DNA from: Falciphora oryzae
Taxonomy: Eukaryota > Ascomycota > Sordariomycetes > Magnaporthales > Magnaporthaceae
NCBI GenBank assembly: GCA_000733355.1
Contig: JNVV01000039.1
Span: forward strand, 112,627-176,626
Direction: 5' to 3'
Length of the DNA: 64,000 bases
The translations under genes and the position numbers were made by a program. This document shows, piece by piece, positions 11,292 through 23,513 of this stretch (positions within the stretch are counted from its first letter, which is position 1; every line of letters begins with the position of its first letter). The notes below the pieces were generated by a model. It searched no databases and was not told the origin of the DNA. It worked only from the letters and a program-made list of their open reading frames with translations.

Positions 11292-12372
11292 TTAGATGCC
11301 CCTGAAGTTCTCCTGGGCAGTGGCGCGGCTGTTCCTGCGCGCGCGGCCGTGTCCGTGGTCGTCGTGCTCGACGGTGGGCTCACCAAGGTGCTTGTGCATC
11401 ACCGAGGGGGGAACCTGAGCAGCATCCAGGGGGTCCCTGCTAGCTGTCGTCGTTGCGCCTCTGAATCATTGTGCAAGTCAGTATGACTTGTCCAATACCG
11501 CCCAATTCCAGGAGAGACTGATTCCACAACCCAAACCGGGACCAAAGAAATACTCGGGGACGTACGATTCCTCTTACTTACGACCTGTAGGTCTTGTCCT
11601 GACCCATCGTCTTGCTGCCGTCGAGGTCGCTGTCGATGCGGGGGTCGGCCTTGTTCATCATGTCCGACTTGTGGGGGCCCGCCGTGTTGGGGGCGGGGCC
11701 GGGGCCCGTGTTGCCCGTCAGGCCCGAGGCGGCGCCCGTGGTGCGGCCGGTGCCCGTCAGGCCGGTGGAGCCCGTGGTGGAGCTGCCGTAGGTGCCCGTG
11801 GTGCCCGTGGTGGCGCCGAGGCCGGCGGCGCGGCCGTCGCGGTCGGAGTCGACGCGCGGGTCGGCCTTGTTGGCCATGTTGGAGCTGTGCGGGCCGTGGT
11901 TGGTCGAGGTGCCGTGGCTGCCGCCCATCATGCCCGTGGTTCCGGTGGTACCCATGGTTCCGGTGGTGCCCATGGTTCCGGTGGTGCCGGTGCCGCGGCC
12001 GGTGCCCGTCAGGCCAGTGGAGCCGGTGGTGCTGCCGTAGGTGCCGGTGGTGCCGGTGCCCATGTTCGAGGCCGGGTTGGCGTGGTGGTCGCGGTCAGAG
12101 TCGACGCGAGGGTCGGCCTTGTTGGCCAGGTTGGAGCTGTGGGGGCCGGTGGTGCCGTAGCTGCCGGTGGTGGAGGTGGGGCCCATGGTGCTGCCCGAGT
12201 GGCCGGTGCCGACCGAGTTGTTGGGGTTGGCACGGTGGTCGCGGTCAGAGTCGATCCGGGGGTCGGCGGCGTTGGCGACGCGGCTGTTGTGGGGGCCCGA
12301 GGCGCCCTCAGGCTGGCTGTGAGGCTTGTCCGAGTGGACGGCGTCCTTGATCTTGTTGACGATGGAAGACAT
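11292..12372 (-). CDS. Dehydrin-like (Dpr-type) stress protein
   Basis: Highly hydrophilic 319-aa protein in two exons (complement of 11582-12372 and 11292-11460; GT-AG intron). It carries four copies of a 20-25 residue repeat, roughly GPHxSxxANKADPRVDSDRD, at about 26-50, 76-100, 160-184 and 232-252, separated by Gly/Thr/Ser-rich linkers. Exon 2 adds a tail with VPPSVMHKHLGEP followed by a His/Arg-rich stretch. The repeated DPR core matches what is known of the Aspergillus fumigatus dehydrin-like proteins DprA/DprB, implicated in protection against oxidative, osmotic and freezing stress. The function here is inferred from that resemblance. There is no signal peptide or membrane segment, so it is probably cytosolic. 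A TATA box lies about 150 nt upstream of the ATG and a CCCCT stress-element core near 12704, which fits stress induction but is only suggestive. Confidence 0.85.
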
Positions 12373-12522
12373 GGTTGTGGTTGTTGGTGGTGTGGTGGAT
12401 GTTATGGGTGTGATTATTGTTCTTGGCTGTGAGGGTAGAAGAGCTGGTTTGGTTTGGTTGCTTTTTGTGTTGATGATGTTCTGTCTTGGAATGTCTGGGC
12501 TACCAGGCCGGGGCAGGTCTTC

Positions 12523-12529
12523 ATTTATA
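12523..12529 (-). promoter_or_regulatory. TATA box of the dehydrin-like gene
   Basis: The minus strand reads TATAAAT about 150 nt upstream of the predicted start codon, a normal spacing for a strongly inducible fungal gene. Confidence 0.55.
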
Positions 12530-15271
12530 GACCCAAGGACGGACGGGAACTGCTCTCTGCTTCTCGCCTGGTGGCTGAGGTAGGATGAGAGCCATCTCCT
12601 ACCTGCAAGTCAAGGCAGGCACGTCCGCCGCAAGCGAGTGACCTTACCCCGAGGATGACTTCATGTTGAGGTCATCACTCGTGGTAGTCTGGCGGCCGTT
12701 GGACCCCTAGCAGCCGCCACAAAAGCGGCAAGCAAGGAATGGGGCCGGTCAGCCGGGGATGTAGGTGCTTCCTCGGGTCTCCACGCAAAAACGGTACAAG
12801 TGCTCCGGTCTGGGCGGCTGGCGGCTGGCGCTGGCAGCAAACAACAGTCCGGCAACAGACTGGATGGAAGCACGCAGCGCTGCACAGCAGGCTTGGCTTT
12901 GCAGCATCAGCCGTGTGCTCGGGCGTGCCTTGTACACGTCCGCGGCCGCGGCCTTGGTTTCAGGCGGTGTCCTAGTGAGGAGGTACATTGGTGGTGGTCG
13001 CTGGGCAGTCCATCCAGGCTATTCCATCACCATCCTGCCCTGCCTTGGGGGCTTGTACAAAGACGCATGTCCCAAACAGGCAAGGGGCAAAAGGAAGAGG
13101 GCGGGCGAAGCTGTCAGCCAAGCGGATAGCCGGCTGGGCTCGCCCGAAGGTTGACCAATGCCTTGGAGCAGAGGCGGCCTGGACAGCAAGGCTCGGGGTC
13201 GTCCGATCGCCTTGGCTGTTTCCACTCTCCTGCATGCCATTGTTTCGTATCGCTTGTCCGATTCTTGTTGTTGTCTCTCTGCCTCCCTCTGTTTTTGCCT
13301 CGATCGAATGAACCTCTTTACTTGACTTTTGCGCTGGCAAAGGTCATGGAACGAGGTGAGATCGCCGTCTGGGTTTGCGTCTGGCCAACAGGGCTCCCGC
13401 GTCATAATTAGCGGAGCCACAGGGGAATCGACGTCAAATGCGGGCCACGGTGATCCCCCCACTGTGGCTAGTGTTTTTGATGCGAGCACCTTCCCGCGAC
13501 TCTCCGGAAGGGAACGGGAGGCGACCCCCATGTGATTGAGCCGCGCAAGTGATTGCTACATGCCAGCGAGATTTTTCTGTAAGGGGATACAGGCAATTCG
13601 TATTGAATCTCGATCTCAGGTCTCGTGTGCTGTTATTGGGTCCAACCCAATTGCTGCCCGGGACCTCTGTGGCTGCAAGTCTCGGGTGTGGCGCTCTTCT
13701 CCACTGAAAACAGTACCCACATGAGCTCCCCCCACCTATTCAGCCGCCAGTCGGCCCCCGCGTTCTGGAAAGTCCATGACCGCATCGTTTCGGCTCACCA
13801 ACGTCATCAACAAACGGCTGGGCCGCTCCACGACGGCACGCTTCAGCCCCTGATTTTCCCACGCGGCTCCTTCGGAAGCTTCGGTTGCCTGTGTGACAGT
13901 ACCACTAATAATGTGCTCAGGCCTTGGACGACGAGGGGAGTTTCGCATCGTGTGGCCGCTCGAACGTGAAATCAAAGGGCGCCAAAGAAGTGTTGCTATT
14001 TTGTCCTCCAATCGCTGTGCAAACATTCCGCAATTCGACCAACCATGGCTCAACGACAAGTGTCAGAAGGGGCGCGCGGGTAGCACGGTTACATGATGCC
14101 CCTGGAACCGCCCGGGCCTGGCCTGGTCTGGTCTGGCCTGCATCCTGCCTCGGTGGACCAAGCTTGTTCTTCTCAAAATCTCGATTTAGCGGCTGCTTGA
14201 TCGGGTCCAAAAATCAGGTTTTGCCGTGCTACCATTGCTTCATCAATCGGTTGCCATCCCACACATCTTCAGCAGACTAGGCGGGCTGGGGGCACACTAA
14301 TGTGTTGGGGAGAAGTCTGTGAACCTGTCTCTGGTGCCTGGCGTCTGCCTTCGCTCGTTTCTGTTTGTCATTGCGCGAGCTGTTGCGTGCAGAATACAGG
14401 CACTTCAGCTCTGGAAGCCGCCCCATCTACGTCATAGAAAAGTGACCGTTTGCAGTGGAAAGCCACCGGGAGAGGAGTACCTCGGCACAAACAGAAAGGA
14501 GTCTTCTAGTTGGCCACCAGCTTGACAGGCTTACGCAGCCAGAGATCGACCGATGCCTCCCGGTCGACTGCCGGCTCTCCTGCATGCCACGCGTCCAAGC
14601 CGAGCCGATACTACCTCATTTTGCGATCACTGTATCACCGTGTCGTCTCGGGCCAAGACGGCAAGATGGATTCACGAAGTGTGCGGTAGTTCCCATGGTA
14701 ACTCGTTCACGTGCTGAGTTTTCTCGGTTTCCAGTTATACGGACGTAGCATGACCACTTACTTGTACGCCATCAAGCTTTGGGGTTTTTGAGGCATTTGT
14801 TTTGGCGTTTTGATGTGTCAAGCAGGGTGGGCGATGATATCCCGAGGCCGCTTCGACTTTTTACATAGGTAGGAAAGTAGACAGAGAGACTTTTAGTGCT
14901 ATAACAAAATAGGCTGATCAAAGAAGAGCAAGTGGTATCTTGGTGCGTGCAGCAACGACTAGTCCCAGGCCCCGGGGAGGAGCTTGGTATTGTGCTAACA
15001 CCAAGTCCGTCAAGCCCCCTTCGCCGGACAAAATTAAGTGTAGTGTGGGTTGCGGGGTATCTTGTTCCTCCTTCTTTTTCCATATCGCTCTGCCATCATC
15101 CTCTCGTCGCTTTCCATTCCGCTTTCCTCCTCCTCATTATCCATTCATGTCCTGCCCCAATGTCCGAAAGTGCCACCCTTGCCTGTATGGCAGCTGCCAC
15201 AGCCTAATCCCCCGCTTCTCTTCCCTCGATGAGGGAGTACAGAGGGGACAGAGGGGAGGGCCAGGAGCAGC
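12530..15271. other. Gene-free region between dehydrin-like and MARVEL genes
   Basis: No convincing coding sequence was found in about 2.7 kb. The many short frames on both strands have no recognisable domain, biased codon use or plausible splice linkage. The left end serves as the dehydrin-like promoter and the right end as the 3' untranslated region of the MARVEL gene. Confidence 0.5.
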
Positions 15272-15860
15272 CTAGACGCGGGCGCGCGAGCGGTACCAGC
15301 GGCGGCGGCCGGTGGTGGCGACGGTCCTCTCGCGCCTGCGGACCCAGAGGATGCCGAGGACGGCGCTGGCGAGCCAGCAGATGGCCGACAGGAAGGCGAA
15401 GGCGACGATGGCCTTTTGCTTGGCGCACGAGTCGTCGCCGCGGAGGCGGATGCTGGACCAGTCGAAGACGTCGCCGCAGGCGCCGTTGAGCCACTGTATT
15501 GGGCTATCGTTAATATTTTGTTTCGGTCTTTTTTTTTTTCCATGTATACATGGGGTAGGTATAAAAAAAATCAAGCAAAAAACTTACGTCGACGAGCAGG
15601 CCAAACGAGGCAAACCACATAATCGAAATGATAAAATCGGTGGGCCAGTGGATAAAGCTGCCGCTAAAGGGGAACAACCACACGATGGCCAGCAGCATCG
15701 AGATGGCGGCCACGACGATGGTGTAGATGTGGCGGCCGTTGTCCCAGGCGGACACGCCCTGCGTGTAGTGCAGGTACTCACCCGCGAGGCCGGCCACGAT
15801 GGCGGCGAAGGCCAGCTCCGCCAGGCGGAGGATCATGCTGAAGAGGTCCATCAAGATCAT
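15272..15860 (-). CDS. MARVEL-type four-helix integral membrane protein
   Basis: Membrane protein of 164 aa in two exons (complement of 15588-15860 and 15272-15493; donor GTAAGT, acceptor CAG). Four hydrophobic segments are visible: LRLAELAFAAIVAGLAG (about 10-26), the IYTIVVAAISMLLAIVWLF segment (45-63), DFIISIMWFASFGLLVDW (74-92), and AIVAFAFLSAICWLASAVLGIL near 125-146. A hydrophilic loop with two Cys (GACGD...DDSC) lies between segments 3 and 4, and the C terminus is Arg-rich. This is the layout of fungal MARVEL-domain proteins, the group that includes the eisosome-associated Nce102, though I cannot say it is that orthologue. The probable role is plasma-membrane or endomembrane domain organisation. 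Confidence 0.8.
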
Positions 15861-17726
15861 CTTGGGCGGTTCTGTTGTTGTTGATGTTGTTTACTTTTAG
15901 TGTGGAAGAGATACCCAAGTATCAGGGTGTGGCTTCCGGCTGTGGTGGCGCAAGCTGAGGGAGAGAGGAACGAAGGTCTCGGGGAAGCAGAGAGTTAAAA
16001 CAGTTGTCTTTTGTGGCAGACGTGGGCGAGTTATATGTGCCTGACCTAACCAGACCCCTAGGTTGTGGTCGTGTTTGATTCGACCATTACGCAAACGCAC
16101 CAAAAGAGGGGAGAGCGGGATGACGACGGGGCTTTTCTTCCCCTTCTCTGCCTGGGCGCCAAAAGGGCAAATCTGGGTTTTTTTCTTCTTCCTTGTGTGT
16201 GGCTTGCTGTCGTCATGCGGTCGTTCCAACCCCCCGGACCACCGCGCGTAATAGTACCAGATTTACAAGGGGCAAGGGAAGTGAGGGGGAGGGACGGAAC
16301 GTGGCGTGGCTGGTTGGGGCCGGGGGACATCGTCTTTCCTCTGACCTTTCGGGTGAAGCAGCACTTTCAACGCCCATCATCGTCATCATCATCATGAACG
16401 ATGCGCCGATGTGGCGGTGTGTGCCGTTTCTGCCCGACAGGCCAAGTTTTTTCTTTCTTCTCCTTCCCGCCCTGAAGCTACCGACCTCGGACGACAGCGG
16501 CCCCCCCAAAAAAAAATCAGCCCACCGAGAGCCAGGCCGTCCGTTCATTGGGCCCTTCAGGCGTGGCTGGCCTGCGCCCGATGGCTTGCCGGCCGTTTCC
16601 GTTTAGTAACTGCATCTGCGTCTGCTTGGAGGGAAAGCCCGTAGTTCGATTGGACGGAAGGGGTAGGGTGGGCCCAAGTGTCCGGGAATGTAATGTGATA
16701 GAGAGGAACAAAAGAAGCCAGTAGCGAGCGCCAGCTTCGTGACGGCGAGCTGTCAATGGGTGCCTCTGACGTCGCGGTGGTGGTGATGTCATTGGGCTTA
16801 GCGCTGTTTGTCTGAAACGCCCCCAAGTGGGTGACCACGTAAATGCCGTTGAAATTGGATCCCTGCCACTCAAGAGCCGGCCGCGATGCAACGCTACGCT
16901 ACGCTGCCCCCGTAGAATTTTTCTTCAGCCACCCCGCGACGACGAATCTTTTGGTCGCCCCGGCCGGTCTGGATCCTTGGCAATGGAGACAAGCGAACGT
17001 TGACTCTGCTGAGCCACACACGCATGCTCTCACCTGCCACCTTGAACACGCCCTGGGTTACGTGTCCCATCTTGGCTTGCTTGCGGCGCCGCCTCACTCA
17101 CGAGACCCATGATGATGGAAAGCACAAACAAACAGTTCTACTCTGCCATGCGTATGGGATGCAAGAAAAGGGTTTAAATCGAGAACATATGTTGCAATTA
17201 GTCGTAGATCAGATATGATCAGAGGCGGACATCTCATCTTCCTCCTCCCAGATGGTAAAACCAAAACTGGAGCCCGGGCGCAAAGCTGCCCGGAGAAACT
17301 GTGTACAATCAAGAAGAGAAAGGAGGCGGATAAAAAGGCTTGGGCATCCCAAAGTGTGAGAAGCAGAGAAAAATGAAGACCCAAGGGATGCAGCGGAAAG
17401 ATAGTTGACCAAAGGAACCGACAAGGGTAGCATTGGAGAAGAAAAGGCGAAAAAATAGAATAAAATAAAATAAAATAAAATCATCGACAAGAACCGGTGA
17501 CCGCAAGTAAAAAAATAAATAAAAAAGGCCGTGTCGGACCTCCGTACGTTTTGGCGTGCTGCGTGGTGTGATCCTAGAAAGTGCCCAACCAACAAAATAA
17601 AAAATGATACCCAAAAAGAAGCCGCAGAAAATACAAGAAAAGAAGGGCAATAAGAAACAAAGCAGAGACTAAAGCAAGAAATGCTGGCTGAATGATAAAA
17701 GCAAAGAAATCGTTTTTCATCCCCAA
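15861..17726. other. Intergenic region, MARVEL promoter and histone-fold gene 3' UTR
   Basis: No gene is supported. The right part (about 17220-17726) is A-rich on the + strand, including a TAAAA tandem repeat at 17461-17480, and is the likely 3' untranslated region of the large minus-strand gene. The left part is the promoter side of the MARVEL gene. Confidence 0.55.
17461..17480. repeat. TAAAA pentanucleotide repeat, 4 copies
   Basis: Four perfect TAAAA units lie in the presumed 3' untranslated region of the neighbouring minus-strand gene. Confidence 0.9.
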
Positions 17727-20700
17727 CTACTTGCGGCGCGAGAACCTCTTAGCGAAGCCGCCGCCACCGCCACCGACCTCCTGCTCAACAGCGCCGAACC
17801 TCGGAGCCGCCGCAAAGTCTTGCGGCGGCTCCGACTGACGCAAAAAGTCGGCCAGATCCGACGTGCCGCCCCGGCCACGAACCAGGACCGGGTCGCGCGG
17901 CTCATACTTCCTCATGGGAACCTTGGGCCCGCTGGTCATGGGCCTGGAGGCCGGAGCCGTCCCGTAAAGGGACGACCCGTCGCCGAGGCCGGCGGGCATG
18001 TTGATCTGGATAGGCGTGTATCCCCTGCCGCCGCCAGCACGACTCGCCGGGGGTAGGGACATCATGTCGGGCGGAGCCGCCTTGGACGAGCTGCGGCCGA
18101 GCACGGCCGCGAATGAGCTCGTCGTCGGCGAGTGGCTCTCCCTGCGCGTGAAACGGGCCATGAGGCTCGGTGCACTCGCCTTCTTCTTTGGCGCCGGCAG
18201 CTTGCTGGGGGGAACAATACCGCCGTAGCCCGACGGGAGGTGGAAGGGCAGCACGGGCGTCTCCTTCGGCGGCGGCGCGTTCATCAAAAAGTCGGCGAGG
18301 CTCTCTTCTTGCGGCGGCGGCGTGGGCTGCTGCTGAGGACGCCTCATCGCCGCCCGGGGCGTCGGCTGCTGCTCCAGCTCATCGTCCTCGTCGTCGCTGT
18401 CGATGGCGTACGGGTCGCGGACACGCCTCTGCTTCCGCTTGGGCATCATATCGTCCTCGTCCCACATACCACCGCCTTGCCTGGCGCCGGCCGCGGGGAA
18501 GGACGCCTTGTTGTTGAGCAGCGCGCTCGACGAGTTGACCGACGACGGCAGCGACGAGCGCTCCGTGACGCTGGCCGACGCCACGCTGCTGCTCTTGATG
18601 TCGGGGATGGTGGCGTCGACCGCCTTGCCGCCAGGCGCCATCGCGAACTGATCCGAGTCCATAGTGGTGCGGAACGGCGCCACCGTCCGCGGAATCCGCG
18701 GGTTGTTGCCCGTGCTGGGGGGTCCCCTGCGGATGAAGTCGATCAGGTCCGAGTTGTCCTCGCGCGCGTCCACAACGGCCGCCCGCGCCTGGTACCGGTG
18801 CCTGTTCTGGCTGCTGACTGTCGAGGAGCGCGTCAGGGGCATGGCGCCGACGGCAGGGGAATTCAGGTCGCTGGCACCACCGGCCGCTCCGCTCATGGTC
18901 ATCATGCCCGGGTGGTTCGTACGAAGCGACACGGGTGGGCCACCGCCCGACGGCCCTGTTGCGCGGATGAAGTCGGCAAAGTCCGAAAGGGACTCCTTCG
19001 CCACCCGCGCATCCCTCGCCTGGGGTCCTGCGCCACGAGCCTTCGACACCATCCCTGGGGGTGCTCTTGGGATTGGGCCATTCAGCTTGACACCCGTGGA
19101 TGGAGGCAGGTTGACGGGATGAGAGCTCAGGCCCGTCGCATGCGAAACCGATTGTGTCCTCCTCGAATCGGCCGCACGGGTGGTGGTAGATGTCGACGAA
19201 GAACGAGCGCGGTCGGCAAGGTGCATCTGCACATCCTCGCTCTTCCTGCTCTTTGGCCGGACCACGGGGCTGTCGACCCTCACGGACCGGACCGACTACA
19301 AGGGTTCACGTGCTTTGTTAGCATTTGATTCTTTGTGTTGTCAAGAAAAGGGGCTTGTGCGCTGGACTTACGTCAAAATCGCGCATACTCTCAGGCGTAA
19401 GCGTGTATTGAATGGTCTGGTCGCTCTTCATCAGCTCTTCAAAGTTGCGCGCAACATCCTCGGGCGTGACGGCGCTGTCGCGCGACGCGCTGTCCTGCGA
19501 GGTGCGGACCGGCTTCCTCCTTTGCTGCTGAGTTGACAGCTGGATTGAGGAAACCGACGGGGCCGACTCGTGCATCCGCCTGCCAGGCTCCTGAATTTTG
19601 GTCCCACGAGGAGACTCGGCGACGTCTTCCAGAGGGGGGCTGGAGCGCGGGCTGGAGCGTGGGCTAGGGCGCTCAGCCGACACCTTCCTGATGGTGGCAA
19701 CGACGGGTCGTTGTTCGACAGGGGTTACCGGGCCCACCACGCTGACAGGCCTGTTGATGCTGCGCTCTGGCAGGGCCGGTGGGGCTGCCTTCCGCGTGCT
19801 AGAGGCGGACAACTTGGATGGGACATCTGGCTTCTCGTCAAAGAAAAACGTTCCATTCGAGGCCTTGGATGGGAACACGGAGGCTTTGTTGGCAGGAGAA
19901 GATCTGGCAGGAGACGCCCTGACAGGCGAGTGAGGGGGTGATGTATGGCGCGCAACAGAGCCAAAGATGGCATCTGACGAGTGCAACTGGGACTGAAGAT
20001 CATTGAGCTGGGACCTGGACTGGGAGGCAGCGGCCGTCGAGGCGGTGCTGTCCTTGCGCAAGTCCATGCCGGCGATCTCCTCGGCTTCCGAGATGGAATC
20101 GTTGTGAACCCGCGTGGGCTTGCCATTCGGGAAGGGGAAAGCCTTCTTGGATGGGCTGCCATGCGGCCGCTTTTCCTCCCTGAGTGGTGGGGTCGGGAAG
20201 CTGTCGGTTCGGGAGAGGTTGCTGCTGCGGAGCGAAGCCCGCTCCTGAGCGTCCGCCGAGCTGCCGCGAGATCTCGACACCGGACTCCGTGGCGTGTGGA
20301 GCTCAATCATGCGCACAGAGTGCACACTGGGAGACCGCGTGGGAATTCCAATGGTAATGGGTGGCTTCGGCTTTCCGCGGTCGCTGACAGAGGCTGTTGG
20401 CGAGGTACTCCTACCGGAAATCGACACCCTCGACGACGTCAGAATCTGGGGTTCCTCCGAGAAGTCGTCGATCTCATCTACCTCGTCCAGGGACCGACGG
20501 GAGAACTTGGTGTCCAGGGCAAGCTTCGCGCCACCCGTAGCACCCGCGATCATGGCCGAAATCTCAGCCGAGGATTTACGCCGACCCTTGTACATCTGCA
20601 TCTGCTCAGGGTCTATGTTGGCAGCACGAGGCTGCATCTCGTCTGAGAGTGCAGGGCTCGGTGGCCCGGGGACCGGCACGTGTTTGGGGGTCGCCTGGGC

Positions 20701-22170
20701 CCGCTTGCCTCCGACACTCTTCCTCTTCTCCGACTTGGTCTTGGGGACGTCGGCAGGTGGCTTCGAGGCCACCTTGGCTCGCTTGTTAGGGGGCGACATG
20801 GAGGTGAAAGTCGCAAAAGACGGCAGGGAGTTGGATCGCTTGCGAGGCGAGGCCAATGGGGTGTGTGGCTGGGAGTCGGCAGGTGTCGGCAGGCTCGCGC
20901 CGCCAGGTGCAGATGTGAAAACCATCATGCTCTTAGGACGCGTCGGGCGGCTCGAGCCCGACCGGGGCCCAGCCTCGTTCTCGTCGTCGTCGGCATAGTG
21001 GACCAGGCCTGGGATGAGGATCTCAGTGACATCATCCTGGCCAATTGGCAATGGGATCGAGGCCGCCAGCTCCTGCTCGCCGGCTCCTGGTGTCCTGGCC
21101 ATCTTCGACTCGCTGCCCTTCTGTGCGTTTGTGGGCTCGAACCCCCCCGCTGTGGCACGCGGGGGATCAACAGTGAGGCTCCCGACTCTGAAATGGCCGC
21201 TGTTGCTGGGTCGTATCGAGCCTCGTGAATATGGCCGTCCTCCAAAGACGGCCTCCTGACCGACCCTAGGGGATCGGACCATCTTCTTCTTCTTCCAGCT
21301 CCTCCAGAGCCGGCCTAGAGTCCTGTCCAAAGCGACGCGTTCCATATCGCTATCCTCGACAACTATCCTGTCGACAACATCGCCAGGGTTTCGGCTGCCA
21401 TCCTTCAGCCCCTTCTCATAGTCGCCACGCATGCGCTGACTAGCCGTGGCACCGGCGACGACGAGGGCCTGCTCGCCCATAAACTCGAGGATGGAGGTGA
21501 GAAAAATGGCGACGGCGGGAGATACGGTGTCGTCGGACTCATTGGCGACTACAAGGTCTTCTTGTTCCATGTAGAAGTCTTCGTCCTCTTCCTCCAGATC
21601 GCCGAGGGACGAGTAGACCATACATCGCAAACGCGTCCGCTTCCAGACGAGCTCCAGGTCCCAGTCTCGGGCCGACCGGGCGGGCTGGGAGTAGTCCTCA
21701 TCGTCAGCTCCGCCGAGATACTCACGCAGCTCCTCGTCGGCCTGGTTCATGGCATCGCTGGCCAGCTTGGGCTTCAGAACATCGGTGACTGCAGGTCGCA
21801 GGGAGGCGAGGCTCGTAGAGCCGGCGCTGGAGAGAAAGTTGAACAGCAGGTGGTCGAGGAAGCCGTTCACCAGGGCAAGGGCGGCGCGAGAGACGAGGAC
21901 GGTCTCGGCAGGGGGTTCGACGCCCTGCTGGTCATACCATGTGGCGGCGTGGGCATCGTGGTCGTTGGTGACAATCTGAGAGGCGGCGGCGGAGGCGATG
22001 AAGGCCGCCTCGGGCGAAACGGAGAGCGGCGGCGACATGAGGCTGTGAGCAACGGTGGAGGGCCTGTCGCTGGAGAGACTCTGGGTCCTTGACCTCGCCT
22101 TTTGAGGAACCGAGGCGGCGAGGGCCGGGGCCCAGCGGGGGGCGCCCGGGTCTGATGGTGGGAAGCTCAT
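17727..22170 (-). CDS. Large protein with tandem histone-fold-like N terminus and repeated DLADF motif
   Basis: Predicted 1455-aa protein in two exons (complement of 19372-22170 and 17727-19295). The intron has GTAAGT, a TGCTAAC branch site and TAG. Residues about 93-152 resemble the H2B fold, ending in a segment (VLKPKLASDAMNQADEELREY) that parallels the H2B LLPGELAKHA helix and its C-terminal helix. Residues about 172-290 resemble H2A, with VSPAVAIFLTSILEFMGEQA paralleling the H2A helix 2 and a later RIVVEDSDMERVALDRTLGRLW paralleling the H2A C-terminal helices. The middle (300-930) is Ser/Pro-rich and basic, probably disordered. The tail has four copies of a short motif, (S/T)DLxDFIRxxPP, near 1035, 1113, 1263 and 1411. 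Such proteins are, as I recall, sometimes labelled Flo11-like in fungal annotations because of the Ser-rich region, which says nothing of function. There is no signal peptide. A nuclear or chromatin role is inference. Confidence 0.8.
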
Positions 22171-23486
22171 ATCGAGTTGCGTCGGAGGCGCGCACCAGTC
22201 AACGGTGGCGGGTGGGCTCCCTTGTCCTCCGGCTTGGTCTCGGTCTTTATTGTTATGCAGCTATGTGCTGTACTGTTTGTTGGGTCTCGCGGCAGCGTAT
22301 GACGACGCTCGGCGGTGTGGGATTGGATCGGTGGGTGGCCGGGCGGAGGTCGGACGGGGCGTTGGCTTTCTTGCGAGGCTTGCTCCAACAAGGCAAGAGA
22401 TTTGCGCGCGCTGGGCTTGACCGGGTAGCTGCGGGCGGGAAGGGGCGCCAAATCGGGGCAAGCGCGTGGGAGGGCTGCCACGGTAATAGGGACTGGCGGT
22501 GCTACTGGCAAACGGCGTCGGTGACTGGCTGGCAGAGCAGGCCGTCGGTGCTGGCTCGAGTGCGGTGCGTGCTGGCTGGCAGCAGCGCCGGGGAGTCTGG
22601 ACGGGAGGCTGCCTTCAAATTAGAATTGGTGCGCAATTATCGCCCGGGGGGCGGGTTCCCGAGCTGAAACAGAGAGGCCAGGGAAGCATTGGCAAAATGG
22701 AGATGGCAGATGCGAGGTGTGTGATCCACCACGGCCGGATACCAAGTCCCACGAGGGTGCGGATGCGTGCTCGGGTGGCCGTCGCCGGCTTGTGCAGGTG
22801 TAAAGAAATAAAAAGGAGCGTCAAACAAATCAGGGGCCGCGGGAGGAGGACGAGGACACGGCGAGCAGCCAAGCAGCTGCGCGCGCCGGTGTCACCCCCA
22901 TGCACTCGCTGTCGGCCGCCAGCCAGTCACGGCTGCAGCGGCCTGACCACCACAGGACAAGGTAACATGGACCAATGCGGCTAGGGGGGCAGGGAGCAGC
23001 TAACAGACGAGGCGCCCAGGCGAATATCAGATAGACACACAACCCGCCTGCAATGGCAAGCAGCAGTCCACATGCATGTGGTGGTGTGGGCGGCAGAGCG
23101 AGTCATCCGACGGAGGACGGACCAGACGCCGCAAAAAGACAAAAAAAGGGTAATGCCGGCCGAAGCCATGTCAAGTGAGTCTGGGCTGGGTGTGATGCAA
23201 TGCACATACCGTGAACGAGTTGAGGAAGAAAAAAAGAAAGAAAAAAGTAAAAAATGTCGCAGAGACAGACAGGCGGGCCGCCGTGGAGGGTGGGAACAAA
23301 CGAGTGGGAGGAACAAACGAAAAAATACACAAAGAAAGAAGCTCTCGGGCCAGAAAACGAAGGACAGGTTGACAGACTGAGCCGGCGCCTCTCCGCGTCC
23401 GACCATCCCAGTGCCAGTCTTCGACTGACAGAAGCAAGTTGAAACCGGATGGCCAAACGGGCGGGATGCGAGAGAAGGAAGGAACG

Positions 23487-23513
23487 AAAAAAAAAAAAAA
23501 AAAAAAAAAAAAA
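23487..23513. repeat. Homopolymer A tract (27 nt)
   Basis: An uninterrupted run of 27 A on the + strand, about 1.3 kb upstream of the histone-fold-like gene. In that gene's sense it is a poly-T tract. Confidence 0.9.

Noticed and set aside
17309..17650. 113-codon minus-strand frame rich in Phe and aromatic residues
   Set aside because: Lies in the A/T-rich 3' untranslated region of the histone-fold-like gene; composition follows the AT content.
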